Below are positions 36,380-47,499 of a DNA stretch of 64,000 bases, in pieces. The stretch spans positions 186,001 to 250,000 of the forward strand of contig JAGYXB010000444.1 of NCBI GenBank assembly GCA_022495005.1, in the 5' to 3' direction. Source of the stretch: Rhyacophila brunnea. Taxonomy: Eukaryota; Arthropoda; Insecta; Trichoptera; Rhyacophilidae. The position numbers and the translations under genes were made by a program. Below the pieces are notes generated by a model. The model saw only the letters and a program-made list of their open reading frames with translations. It had not been told where the DNA came from and ran no database searches. Position 1 is the stretch's first letter. The number at the start of each line of letters is the position of its first letter.

Positions 36380-36960
36380 AATTTTATAGTAATTTGTGGT
36401 CGTACTACACATTCCCGCAAAAGCATACCGCGAGAAATGTTATCACGGCGAGATATTTTCAACTTCACCTAAACAAGGAGGTTCAAGTGACCTCCAGATA
36501 TTGGTAGACTTCAAAATAGTCACCGTTCGATATATCCACCAACCCCTCCATCTCGTTCTAGCGTCACAAAACTTAATATGCTAAAACGAGAGAAGCTTTC
36601 AAACCGCCACTGCTTTTGAGGCTTCAGCTGTGTTATTTATGACTACTTGAAGAAAGCACATGCTGCACGATGCGCTTAAAATTAATATTTTCTCAACAAA
36701 AATACAACATGAAGTAAAGTATTTAAAAAACCGAAAGTTATGAATTATTGTTTGCTTAAGTTTGTTTATTAGGAATGCTTTTTGATATGTAGCCTAGTTG
36801 ATGAAAATGTTTTAGCGCACCGTGCAACATTTCCGTGAATATTACAGAAGTTCAGATCTCTGTCGTGGGATGTCGCTAACGTGCAGTGTGAAATGATAAA
36901 ATGAGCTCAATTTCCGGCTAGATTTCCGAAAGCCACGCTAGGATAGAATATAATATCACA
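36380..36960. promoter_or_regulatory. Candidate regulatory island with nuclear-receptor-like palindrome
   Basis: Two complex blocks (36380-36660 and 36820-36960). The first contains GGAGGT at 36477-36482 and its inverse ACCTCC at 36490-36495 around a 7-base loop, giving AGGTTCA and TGACCT half-sites of nuclear-receptor type. The usual ecdysone element has a one-base spacer; here it is two. The 62-codon frame (36396-36584) is not recognisable. Confidence 0.28.
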
Positions 36961-38193
36961 AATATGTTACAAAATAATGCAGCTGACTCGAGATTTTTGG
37001 TATAAATTCTTATAATCAACGATTCTTTCGGTTTAGTAGAGTAAGTATTTATTTTGTAAATATTTAAAAAAAAATGTGAGCTAGATGTACCTATTCAAAT
37101 AAATTTACATAACACTGTCTACGTCATATTATGTTCTTATGTAATTAGAGACAGTAGGTATCTAGGTATAATTATTATAGATAGACTGAGGTTAGCAGTG
37201 TAAAATAAAAATAAGTAGTTGTATTAACATTAACGTAAATTTTTATTAAGAGTAGGTACCTAAGCGAATTATTTTTAACATTGGTAGGTAGTACCTACCT
37301 AATATTTATTTTTTACTAATACTAAGAATTATCCTTTTTATTTTTTATCTTAAAATTGAAACATAATAATACCTAATTAAGAACAGTTAAATATAAGTAG
37401 GTACCTATCTACTTATATTTTCCCTTATGTTTTTCGTAAAGTAGTGATTTAATACCTACTGTATTACATTCTAAATAATATTCTTATATTTTTTTGTTTT
37501 TCAATCTTTGCTGGGTAAAATATTTATTTATGAAACTTTCGATCAAATCAACTTTCGCAGTTTGACCAGTGATTTAATACTCTATCTTTTGGAAGGCCTC
37601 CAATCCTTGATAGCGAACAGAATATAAAGTAACCAGAATCGATTCTTATAACATTGTACCGACCTATGTTATAAGTAGGTACATATACCTTATAATATAA
37701 CTACGTCTACCTATTAGGTACCTATATCATGTAACACGTTAGTATGTAAATCGTTTTCCAATATACCCAATAAGAACATTTTACGCAGAAATTGGTGCAC
37801 TTTGTATTTTTTCCGGGTCTATAACCTAAACGATCTATCTTGTTAAATCTAGAATGCTTTTAGTGAATGCGTTGTTTTGTAGTGAGTTTATTGACCCGAG
37901 CACTGGTGTAAAAAGGATTAGAAGGATTTAAAGTGGTAAATGACTACGCACTTCACTGAGTACTTATCTACTTGCCAAGTTATCTTTCTACATTTTTATG
38001 TTACCTATGCGTTATATATATTCTATTTTGAATGTTAGACTTATCACTCACAATATGATAAGGAAAAAAAACCATTTTCATTACGTAGGTAATTGTTTAG
38101 ATTTTTTGGCCTGAATTAATACCTAATACCATAAGCAATACCGAATGTATATATTGGATTAGATATAATTGCTTATCTATAGGTACTAGGTGG
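36961..38193. other. AT-rich background
   Basis: A complex patch at 37530-37640, with GGAAGGCCTCCAATCC, may be another small element. Otherwise TAGGTA-rich DNA with no gene. Confidence 0.45.
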
Positions 38194-38201
38194 GTAGGTA
38201 C

Positions 38202-39439
38202 CAGTGGCGAAGATTTCATACTAGGCGATTATTTGAAGCCTACCTTCTTAAGAAAAATATTTTTAAATTGCATATTGACTTATTTATATAATCACTTGAT
38301 TATATTATATTCTATAGAATAATTTATTTTGCCAACGAGAGATGACGTATGTGTAGGAATGTATTACACAGATAATTACAAAACAATCTGCAAAGGTTTT
38401 AAAAAATATACCACAGCGCGCCATCTGTATTGACGTAAATAAAGGTCGGATTATGTTTCAAATAATTCTCATTTTTTTTCATATGGACTTTACGTCACGT
38501 AACCCCACCCAGTCTATCGAATTGTATGAACTAAGGTAAGCTCCGATCGCAGAGCCTAAAACCGAAAAAAATATAATAAAATAAAAAGAACTTTTATCGA
38601 ATGATTTTTTTATGTGTATAAATGTTTTGAAAAAATGCGTAGTTTAAACTGATCGCTTAATTTTATGTCGTCAGTGAGTTTTTGAAGGTTTATTAAATTA
38701 GTGTGTTGTTGTCATTAGCATGTACCTATTCATCAGTGGCGAAGGGTGGAGGTAGGCGGTTAAGATTCGCTATAAATAGTACACACTAAACTTTTTTAGT
38801 CATATGTATTTGTTTTTATTGAACTAAGACTACAATTTACAGATGGTGTTAGTTAGTTTTTAAAAATCAACTAAACTCTGCCTAAACGAAACCATAATAG
38901 TTTTGGTCTAATTTGGGCAATACGACAAAATTGTGCACACTTTTTCATTCATAGGTATTTGTTTTCGTTGGATTAAAAATACATATTGCACATATTGTTG
39001 GTTATTTTTTTAATTCATTAAGCCCTGCCTAAACCAAACTATAATAAATAAAAAATATTATTCTATTTATAAAATATTCAAAGTTATGTATGATTTAATT
39101 GCATAATTTTAGATATTTTATAAATATACATGTATTTTTTGACTATTATCTATTATGGCTTGGTGTCTCAGGGTTTAATTGAATTTTAAAAACTAACCAA
39201 CATTATCTGTAAATTGTAGTCTTATTTCAACGAAAACAAATATCTATGTCTGAAAAAGTTTAATGTGCACTGTTTATGGCGGATCTTAACAGCCTACCTC
39301 CACCCTTCGCCACTGCTATTCATTAGTAGTAATATCGTATTATCTTCTTATTTCTCGTAAGTACCTATACCTGACAAGTGTGTTCTTTTTATCAGATCTC
39401 CACAGCCTACCTCTTTCCAAAAGTCACCCTTCGCCAGTG
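38202..39439. mobile_element. hAT MITE family A, older outer copy
   Basis: The left end CAGTGGCGAAG begins at 38202. The right end CTTCGCCAGTG at 39429-39439 is its inverse with one change. Exact 8-bp direct repeats GTAGGTAC flank it at 38194-38201 and 39440-39447. It was split by the second copy at 38734-39315. With the inner copy and one duplicated target removed it is about 650 bp. The subterminal CAGCCTACCT wording matches the inner copy, so both are one family. Confidence 0.88.
38734..39315. mobile_element. hAT MITE family A, younger inner copy
   Basis: A 582-bp element with termini CAGTGGCGAAGGGTGGAGG and its exact inverse. It is flanked by identical 8-bp repeats CTATTCAT at 38726-38733 and 39316-39323. 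Inverted homology extends inward more than 100 bases (ACTACAATTTACAGAT near 38829 and its inverse near 39207). A roughly 100-bp unit at 38801-38899 is repeated directly at 38949-39046. No coding capacity. Confidence 0.92.
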
Positions 39440-39852
39440 GTAGGTACCTATTTAGACACAAAAAATACGTCTAGCTATTTCGGTTGTCACAGCATTATAC
39501 GGAATACACCTACATAATTCATAATCTCCACCACGCGGCGCCTCGAAGACTCATGTCTGAGACAACATGTAATATTATATTATAAATACCTACTTTTTTA
39601 CCATATACTTCTTTATGATTGCTAATTATTCACATTCGATATGTAAAAATTACTTAGACCGACCTAAGTAAGTATGGTATGGTAATCAGTGTCTGCCAAA
39701 CTTTTTTACATAACGGCACACTGAGGAAATGTAGTTTTTTTGTCGTGGCACTCCAAATAAAAACACTATTGTACGTAAGTAAGTAGGTACTTATTTTATT
39801 AATTTGATTAAAAAATCTTATTGTTTGTCAACATAAGTATAATTTTATAACC

Positions 39853-39954
39853 AACCATGTCCGATCCTAATACGATCATATTATGGGCATCCAGAGTAGA
39901 GGTTTGTACACGATATTATCAACAGATTTTTTTGTTTTTACGAGAAATGGATGC
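39853..39954 (-). mobile_element. SINE 3' half, same family as 14105
   Basis: Read on the minus strand it gives GCATCCATTTCTCGTAAAAAC, the AAACCTCTACTCTG block and TTAGGATCGGACATGG. This is collinear with 14247-14336. The tRNA head is absent, a 5' truncation that ends 14 bases from the neighbouring TIR element. Confidence 0.75.
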
Positions 39955-39967
39955 TAAATAATATGTA

Positions 39968-41036
39968 TGAGATTCCCAAATTCTTTATAAGCTATTTAAC
40001 CGATTTTCCATCGAATAGCTAATAACACTCTTTGTGACGTAAGCGATCTGACGTCACGCGCCATTAAAAATGGCTGCCTCAGCTAGCTGTCACTTTCAAA
40101 TGTCATTTTAATTTTGCATTCATTGCAAAAAACATTTGGTTGAGGCCCTTATTCGTTTTGTAGATTCTGTAAAACATTTGCGAACTTGAAAAACAGTTCC
40201 TAGTCGTGCTGTTTACAAAATACGTATAATTTTGATCCCTAGTCTATAATCTAGATAGTAGGTAACTGATAAAATGCCTCGCTTATTTCGCCTATTTCGC
40301 TTGCAATATTTCTCATGGAGACATAAGATGGACTTACGTAAGATTACGATAAAATATCTCCGCTAAACCACCGCAAAAATATGTATCTACTGCTGTATCT
40401 GGCATTAAAATATACAATTGTAAGCATTCTGCGTTCTTCAAAATATTACGGTACCACCTACCTACCTAGTTAATTATTGTAAGATAACTGTAATAAACAA
40501 GGCACAACTCTCAAATACACTGGAAACATCAATAGTATCATACGGTGATTGGTATAAATGATAATATTATACAGAGATCATTACATATTATTGTCTTAAA
40601 TCATTTGCATTTTCTGTCATTTATTCTTATTCTCTTTTGACATCTCAATAATTGAAGTGAAGTTAGTCATAATAATATTCAGTATTGCCACCAAATGTAT
40701 TCAGTGTTGCCACCAAATGGAAAAGTTTACTGGCAATACAACCTTTCGTACAGTAGAATAATTATAAAATACATGTGATAAAATAGCTGATAAATTATTT
40801 AAATTTCATAATAATTATTCATGTATAATTATCAAATTTATATGGTACCGTTCGCACACTTTCAGACACATTTACAATTTCAAAATTTTGAATTATTTAT
40901 CGGGGAATGAAATTTTATAATACGAACACCATTACACATGAATGTTACATTCGTGACGTCACTTAACAGCTAATTACGTTTTTACTCATGCATACAAACG
41001 TGCAGTATATAGCCTATAAGGTTTTTGGGAATCTCA
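39968..41036. mobile_element. TIR element inside hAT family B copy 2
   Basis: The left end TGAGATTCCCAAA and the right end TTTGGGAATCTCA are inverted repeats. Both subterminal regions contain a TGACGTCAC palindrome (near 40051 and 40955). A 22-base tandem duplication (TTGCCACCAAATG twice) lies at 40678-40721. The target duplication is unclear and the superfamily is not assigned. No transposase frame. Confidence 0.55.
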
Positions 41037-41127
41037 TGCATACGACAGTAAGTCTTGTATAGATAGATTCACTTCTTCTTTCACGACACACCTGCAACCT
41101 CTCGCGGCACGCAGTTTTCAGACACTG

Positions 41128-42180
41128 GTCTATTTAATTGTTTATTAATTTCATCATTATTTATATCTGTGCATATTTTATATTTTTTTTTTAGACGAAT
41201 AAGCATTATATTATCTTTGTTATCTAGCTTATGTTTCAAAACAAGTCAATCAATGATAATGGAAATTCTATTCGGACAAGTAAATCAATTTTTATATGCC
41301 TCCGTCATTAAACCAGTTTAGAGACGGAGATAAAAATATATTGATTGAAAAATAATTGATTGAAAGTATTCTGTCATTAGTACCTACATGTCTACCTACT
41401 ATGGTACAATTTTATAATTTCTTTCACAATTCGATTTGGTTATTTTGCTATGAAATTTTATTTGTTCCTAACAATCGTAGTTTTAAATGTGTGCTTATTT
41501 ATTTTAAAATTATGCCTACCATTTAAACATTTATTTAATATTAATTCACATTCACCACATACCTACATATAAGGTCATATGTTTATTAATGTACTTAATT
41601 TTCATATAATATCTACTACCAGCGTGACATTATACATACAACTGAGAGATTTAAGTAGGTTATAAATTAGGTGGTGTATAATTTTACATTATAAAATTAT
41701 TATAGTGTTTACTTATATATTTAGTAAATACAGGAAATATCAGATGCGAATATTACCTACTTTCTACTTAGGTATTATTTAGTAAGTATCTACATAGTTA
41801 CACAATTATTATTATTTTGTTAATTATTTCCTATAAGAAAAGTATCTAACTACCACAATTAATTTTCTATGTAAATACTTCAAATATTGTTCTTATTGAC
41901 GACCAACCATTAGATTATTAATTATTGTTCCACGCGAAAAAAAATGGCCTTGTAAACAAAGTAACCCATAGAATTACATTTTTTTTATTATATCGTCAAC
42001 ATATCTACCTATAAATTACTGTTGAATGTGGTTTTAAAAATAACTCCTGTTTATTTATCTGGATATTAAGTAGTAAATAGTAGGAACTATAAAAACATAT
42101 GTAATAGAGATAATCTTTAAGCACTTGCGTCGGTAGGTAAGTACATATAAATTATAACAAATTATATTGTTGTTTTTTAC
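41128..42180. other. AT-rich background
   Basis: No gene or transposon is recognised. Confidence 0.5.
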
Positions 42181-42184
42181 GTGA

Positions 42185-42500
42185 AAGAATTTAACATGGA
42201 AAGAAAAACATCAAAGATTTTAAATAAAAAATGTTCGCGTGTATCGTGTTCATTTTGAGAATAATTTCGCTTGCCAAGAAAGTTTTCTGTATTATGAAAT
42301 GTCCATGTTTACCAAAAGTGCGCTCTTTTTTCCTTGTTTGTGCGTACACGACTTGTTACATTTTGAATTTTTTATCAGTCATAGAACGGCCAAGAACCAA
42401 CATTTGCAAACTCTCCCAAACATAATATATCTAATTAGAATTAGAATTATAAATAATTCAAGCAGTCTGAGGGCACTTATAGGAACAATTTAGAGATTTT
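42185..42500. other. Complex segment open in two frames
   Basis: Overlapping plus-strand frames (42231-42425, 64 codons; 42239-42493, 84 codons) cover a moderately GC-richer stretch. One product is Cys- and hydrophobic-rich. Neither shows a domain, and their overlap in different phases suggests a stop-poor noncoding element rather than a gene. Confidence 0.2.
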
Positions 42501-42644
42501 GTATACATTTAAAAACAAAATTAATTATAATGTATCTCTCAGAATTTAAATTCTAAAGCTTCGGTAAAGACGTATTTTTTATACAAATTGAATAGATTTT
42601 ATTGAACCAAGTTTTGTCTTACTATATTTTGGACTGTAGGTCAT

Positions 42645-43028
42645 ATAGGCAATGACATTAATATGGACGAAGCATCTGGAAAAATAAATGACACTCACTT
42701 TTTTGCCGGGTCTGCCGAATGGAATACTCTGTTCTAACGCCATTACAATAATGGTGATATTGCTATAAATTCCCGATGCTTTCTGTCGGGTCTGCCGAAT
42801 GGCATAATTCATATTTTAATATAAATATCGCTCGCTCAAATGAAAATTGATACTATAAACACTGTTCTAACCCCACTTCAATAAAGATGATGAGTGATAT
42901 CGCATAATGGAAATTGCGAAATTTTGTCACGTGACGTCTACCTATACATGTGCGAATGTCATTATGCGCGAATTTACTTGCTAGCTACTGTACTGAGTGC
43001 GTTGTCCATTTATAATGTCATTGCCTAT
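42645..43028. mobile_element. TIR element with internal duplication
   Basis: The left end ATAGGCAATGACATTA and the right end TAATGTCATTGCCTAT are inverted repeats; pairing extends into TGGAC/GTCCA. The flanks share TAGGTC on both sides, a possible imperfect target duplication. Inside, CGGGTCTGCCGAATGG occurs at about 42708 and 42787, and CTGTTCTAACGCCA/CTGTTCTAACCCCA at about 42729 and 42861. Confidence 0.6.
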
Positions 43029-44370
43029 AGGTCGGTACATGGTAAATATAATATTTTGTATCGATAATTTTGTCTACTTATTAATATTATGTTCACCACT
43101 GCTATTAAAATTAATAGAACGTTTCAAAGGCAAAGGGAACCTTTTTTCGGTATTTTGTTGCGAAATGCGACAAATTGACATTTGTTTCAGCTATCTTGTT
43201 AAGGGAACTAAAGAAGGCTCTATTTTCTATATGTACCTAACCCCTTTGAGTATACCTACCTAATAGAGGTTTTAGTTATAATATTGAATGAAAATTATTA
43301 CTTATGAAATTTTTAATGACCACTAATAAATTCTTGATTTTATTGATAGGTAGGTATAAGCTATTAATTAATAAGCCTGGATTAATCTGCGCGTAAGTTG
43401 CTTCATAAAAGTAGATAAAACTCTGAAATAAATAAAAAAATCTTACTTTATTAAGGTACATTATTGTAAAAAATATTACGTTAAACGGAAAATAAATAAT
43501 TACTTATTTCAAAATATAGTATACCTACCATGAAAATATATTATTACTTAAGTATTTAATTTAAATTAAAATGTGCCGATTTTTGCTTCTTAAAATATAC
43601 GAGTTCGATCGAGTCTATAAATTAGTTGCTAAGGGATCTCTAGCAACTAGAAGTTTGTTTATTATTACCTGCCTAGCGACTACCAGTAGCCATTTGATTC
43701 TACTATTTTGTTACAGAAAATGTGAAAAGCTCTATTTATCTTTTATTCAACATTGTAGTACTTAATATTATGCTTCTGGAAAATTAATCAGTAATTTGTT
43801 CTAAATTCCAACAGTATTTTTCACTACAATTTAACAGGCCTATAATTATTATCATCTGCTATATAGTTAATTTTTACTCTATTTTAGTTTAAGCAGGAAA
43901 TCTTATGCTTTTGTTTATACTTAAAAATCCTTATACCTATATAGCTACCTTATATCCACTTTTATAGCTTAATAAAAAATGGAATTTCTAAATCCGCGTC
44001 ATACCAACAATAAAAAGTATATTTAAATAACCTTCACTATTAGGTACCTCCTTAATCTGCTATTTGCTAACCACAACATCCATTAATCAGACATAGGATA
44101 TTTTGGGACTACTATCTTATTAGTGAACCACTTACAAGTGCATTTAAATACAATATGTATTTAAGTAGTTACCTACCTACCTCACTCAAACACTCGTAAG
44201 CTATCAGACTACCGTTTCATCCCTTAAACGTTTAGATATACCGTTAGTATATCCATGTATTCGGTGTATTATCTTGTAACAAAGTGTGTCGAGAATTTTT
44301 TATTAAATAACAACAAAAAACAATCAGTGAAAAGTCTCTTTGCAAAAAGCTTCCAAACAAAGTTGTTCAT
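43029..44370. other. AT-rich background
   Basis: Apart from the dispersed repeat at 43716 nothing is assignable. The short frames (43571-43765 and others) lack domains. Confidence 0.45.
43716..43752 (+). repeat. Dispersed repeat, copy 1
   Basis: AATGTGAAAAGCTCTAT followed by TTTTATTCAA is shared, with small differences, with 51962-51994. The two copies are in the same orientation. The parent element is unknown. Confidence 0.45.
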
Positions 44371-44373
44371 TCT

Positions 44374-44460
44374 TATAAAAGCACTGCTGTTACCCAAACT
44401 ACTCTCTACCGATCCAGTTCGTTGAACATGTGAATCTACGCAGTTCGTCCATTTTACGAA
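44374..44460 (+). promoter_or_regulatory. Candidate TATA promoter
   Basis: A perfect TATAAAAG lies at 44374-44381. It is followed 42 bases downstream by CCAGTTCGTTG, similar to the arthropod initiator TCAGT, and then by a complex, GC-richer leader. The TATA-to-initiator spacing is longer than the usual ~30 bases, and no exon or coding frame can be followed downstream. A LINE remnant begins about 190 bases later. Confidence 0.2.
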
Positions 44461-44640
44461 ATTAGTTTGATTTACGAAGAAGTAGTTTTCTGAATATTTT
44501 TTTTAAAATTAAATATATAGGTACCTACATATTATGTCTTTTTTACAATGTACTTTAAATATAATTCGTTTGAAACTATTTTAAACAGCTGTAGATCGTA
44601 GTTTTCATAAAATTAAACGGAAATGTGATGGCTATATTAT

Positions 44641-44780
44641 TTTTGGACGCCCTAAAACCCGCTGGATGGAATAAATCATAAAGTTTGGCAAATGTACGTG
44701 GCTTCGATGAACTAGAGACCGATAATAGTGAAGGGAGCATGGGGAGGCTTTTATCTAGTAGATGATCGATTGATCAGTGG
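44641..44780 (+). pseudogene. LINE reverse-transcriptase C-terminal remnant (RTE-like)
   Basis: The plus-strand translation gives RPKTRWME, then IIKFGKCTWLR, TRDR, HGEAF and, after decay, MIDRLI. This follows the conserved end of RTE-type LINE polyproteins (RPKTRW-DDI-K-AG--W-R-A-DR-KWR--GEAF-QQW-D). In-frame stops (for example TAA after TRWME) show it is dead. The nucleotide phrase GGGGAGGCTTTTATC is the matching tail. Confidence 0.65.
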
Positions 44781-46025
44781 GTCTTTTTGTACTCCCCAGT
44801 GGCTTGTGGACGCTCTACATTCTAACATGAGCTCTTATATTTAATTTGATCAACAATTCTACACTAGTTTTTCCCTCATTATATTACAATATAACATAAT
44901 CACAAGGTGTCTACGGTGATATTATTGATTACCAAATTGAAAAATCTTTGAATCCGGAGACCAACAATCTGTAAATGTTGAACCCAGCTCGCCGAATACT
45001 CTTCCGCAGCCAAAGTTAGATTCGCTCTGCAAGTAGAAGTAAGCTAACTTTAGAATAGGTATTCATCTTCGTGCAAGCTCACTCTACTGTAATACATATC
45101 CTACGCTGTCTGAAAACAAATGACTGAAAACAAAACTGAACTGTGCGGGATTTCTGGAGTGTTTTGTTGGTATGGCATTATTATTTGCCCGGCAAGTTTT
45201 TCTGTTTTTGTGGCTTACTTTTATATCAAAACTTCAAATATTTTTCCGAGGGTTACATATTTTTACTCATTAAAACTTGGCTCTGGCTCTATCCCTCCTC
45301 TTTATTGAATAAATTGTGTCTAACTAATGCCATACAATTTTCTATATGGTAGTTTGCCTGTATTTTACATGGGAGCGTGTATCTCTTCATTTTGCATAGG
45401 TAGGTAAGTACTTGTGCTTATCATTAAGAGTTCTTTGGTTAACGAAAGTCTTGTTAATACCATTACTATTACAGTAATAAATTCATTATAAATCACGCTT
45501 AGGTAAGCAAAATAATGTGACTAAATCAACTTTAAATAGGTAGGATAAAATTTAGATCTATTATCTTTAAATATAAATAGGTAGATATTAGCTATAGTTT
45601 TCCTCTTTTAAACCTACAACAATTTGGAAACTCGTATTAGTACCTACATAAATAACAAATTAATTCATATCTACCTATTTATATTTTTGTCATTAATTAT
45701 GTAATTCAAACCATTACGATTACACCCTGCTATGGTATACAATATACACCGTTGAATTGAAATAAAGTATCTATTAGCTTTGAATATTTTTCCTGTAAGC
45801 CTACCTATAATATTCTTAATTTGACATAGGTATACTTACCTAAGTTTATAAAACTCCAGTGAGTATTTTTATTTTTACATGGATAGATAATAGATATAAA
45901 TAAATAGGTATAGTATAACATTTAGCCCTAAAGTTTTTCCATAGGTAGGGTAGGGAACTAATAATTCCTTACCAGACAGTGACTATAAAATGGATATTAT
46001 TCTAAATAAACAGATCACAAAACAG
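44781..46025. other. AT-rich background
   Basis: A complex patch at 44980-45110, with AAAGTTAG and its inverse CTAACTTT (about 45014-45052), is unassigned. The overlapping frames at 45120-45352 lack domains. Confidence 0.45.
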
Positions 46026-46029
46026 TGTA

Positions 46030-46275
46030 ATTTGAAGACAATTTTCGTAAATATCATCACGTTACCACAGTAATGGCTTTGAAAATGTCACGGATGTGTT
46101 TGAGAAGGAAATTTGGAAGAGAAAACTGCCACCCAAAGGTAATTGTCAGAACAATGCAAAGAGGTTGTGTGGAAACTTACAAAAGATGGGCGCTGGAATG
46201 GGTATTGAAATAAAAATTCGAACAATGGACAATGGAAAAATTAATCCGTTGGACAATAATAAACACCTAGGTACT
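46030..46275. promoter_or_regulatory. Candidate enhancer with SOX-site cluster
   Basis: Within 110 bases: ACAATGC (46151-46157), AACAATGG (46221-46228), ACAATGG (46229-46235) and ACAATAA (46253-46259), all in one orientation. An opposite ATTGT lies at 46142-46146 and a TAATCC at 46242-46247. These match the HMG-box SOX core. The 60-codon frame here (46096-46278) has no domain. Enhancer function is inferred. Confidence 0.4.
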
Positions 46276-47215
46276 TAACGTATCGAGTAAATACTAACTA
46301 GATAGGTACCTACCAATGACCAACGGATGTAAAAAAAATAGTAAATGAAAATATAATGTACAATAGTTAGTCAAACTTATTCAGATAATTATTGAACATT
46401 TCGGAATATCGGAAAAATTTCATTGAAGTTAAAATTTTAAGAATCTAAACGTTTCTCTAAATAATATCAAAGCAGGACACTTTACCTGCATGCCTACAAT
46501 TTTTAATTAAGATTATCAGATCAAAGTTTACACTAATTATAGAACTCACTGGTTTACGGGTGGTAGATACTTTTAATATTTACGGGTACAATAACAAATC
46601 GACTCGCATTATTTGTTGAACAAATTCTTGTAATTGAGAATGATTTCGGACCTATCGTGTTTTCACCACTGCCAAATAACTGAAAACCTATTTGAGAACA
46701 CGCTAAACAATAAATATCGTAGAATTAACAAAAACTTTATTGCAAATTTATTGTAAAGAATATATTAATAATTAATAGGCGTGGTGAAATGGTGTCAAAG
46801 GAAGTTTATTAAATTCAGATAAAATATAGGGTAATGAGTATAATGGTGTCGGATTCCGGTGGTAGTGCAGGCGACTCATTCAGGTGTTGGTATCGTAACT
46901 GTCAAATGACACAAACATAGCGGTTTCGTCGTAGCCGCAATGCATAAAGAATCTGTCTTTCCTCTACTAGCAAGTATAAGATCCTGTTGGTGCATTTGCG
47001 CCAGCCCCCAAACACAACAGACTACTACAGTTTATGTAATATTATAACAATGCTACCTAGGTTCTAGGTAAATTAAGTACCCACCTACCTACCTACCAAT
47101 ATATATTTTATTTTACTTAAAAACCGACTTTGTTCGTTGTTCTAGTTCTATTCCCATGTGCGAGGCTCGATTGATCCAATCAGTCCAATCGACCCTTAAC
47201 CCATTCCAGTATATT
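46276..47215. other. Background; complex patch at 46850-47030
   Basis: The 46850-47030 segment is GC-richer, with GGATTCCGGTGGTAGTGCAGG wording, and may be a decayed repeat. No B box or TIR could be recognised in it. The remainder is AT-rich. Confidence 0.4.
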
Positions 47216-47221
47216 CACTTA

Positions 47222-47383
47222 TTGTACGACAACGTCGACAACATCTTTTTGGCTACGTGTTAAAACTGTGAACTAACATGCTCCGCCCATTTTTATTCGG
47301 AATTCCATTATAAATTAACAATCTCCTCCCATTTAGTAGACAGCAGCGCCTAGAAGCGTAGCCAAGAAGATGTTGTCGTGCAA
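47222..47383. mobile_element. TA-target MITE, copy 3 of 3
   Basis: A 162-bp element flanked by TA (47220-47221 and 47384-47385). The left end TTGTACGACAAC pairs with the inverse of the right end TTGCACGACAAC. The core matches the 13391 copy nearly base for base (GGCTACGTGTTAAAACTGTG and the CTCCGCCCATTTTT block), with about 12 extra bases in the middle. Confidence 0.8.
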
Positions 47384-47499
47384 TAGTTCTGAAACTCTTA
47401 TTTATTTCTTAACTACCTACTTATTTCATTTTATCTATTGAAATAATGTTAAGTACTAATGCTAAAAAATAATCAGAGCTCACCGCTAGAAATTCATCG

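Larger units (their letters stand above)
39687..41127. mobile_element. hAT-like MITE, family B copy 2, interrupted
   Basis: The left end CAGTGTCTGCCAAAC and the right end, with CCTCTCGCGGCACGC and CAGACACTG, match the 22303 element. The two ends are pushed apart by a SINE fragment (39853-39954) and a TIR element (39968-41036). No target duplication is readable at the borders. Confidence 0.6.
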
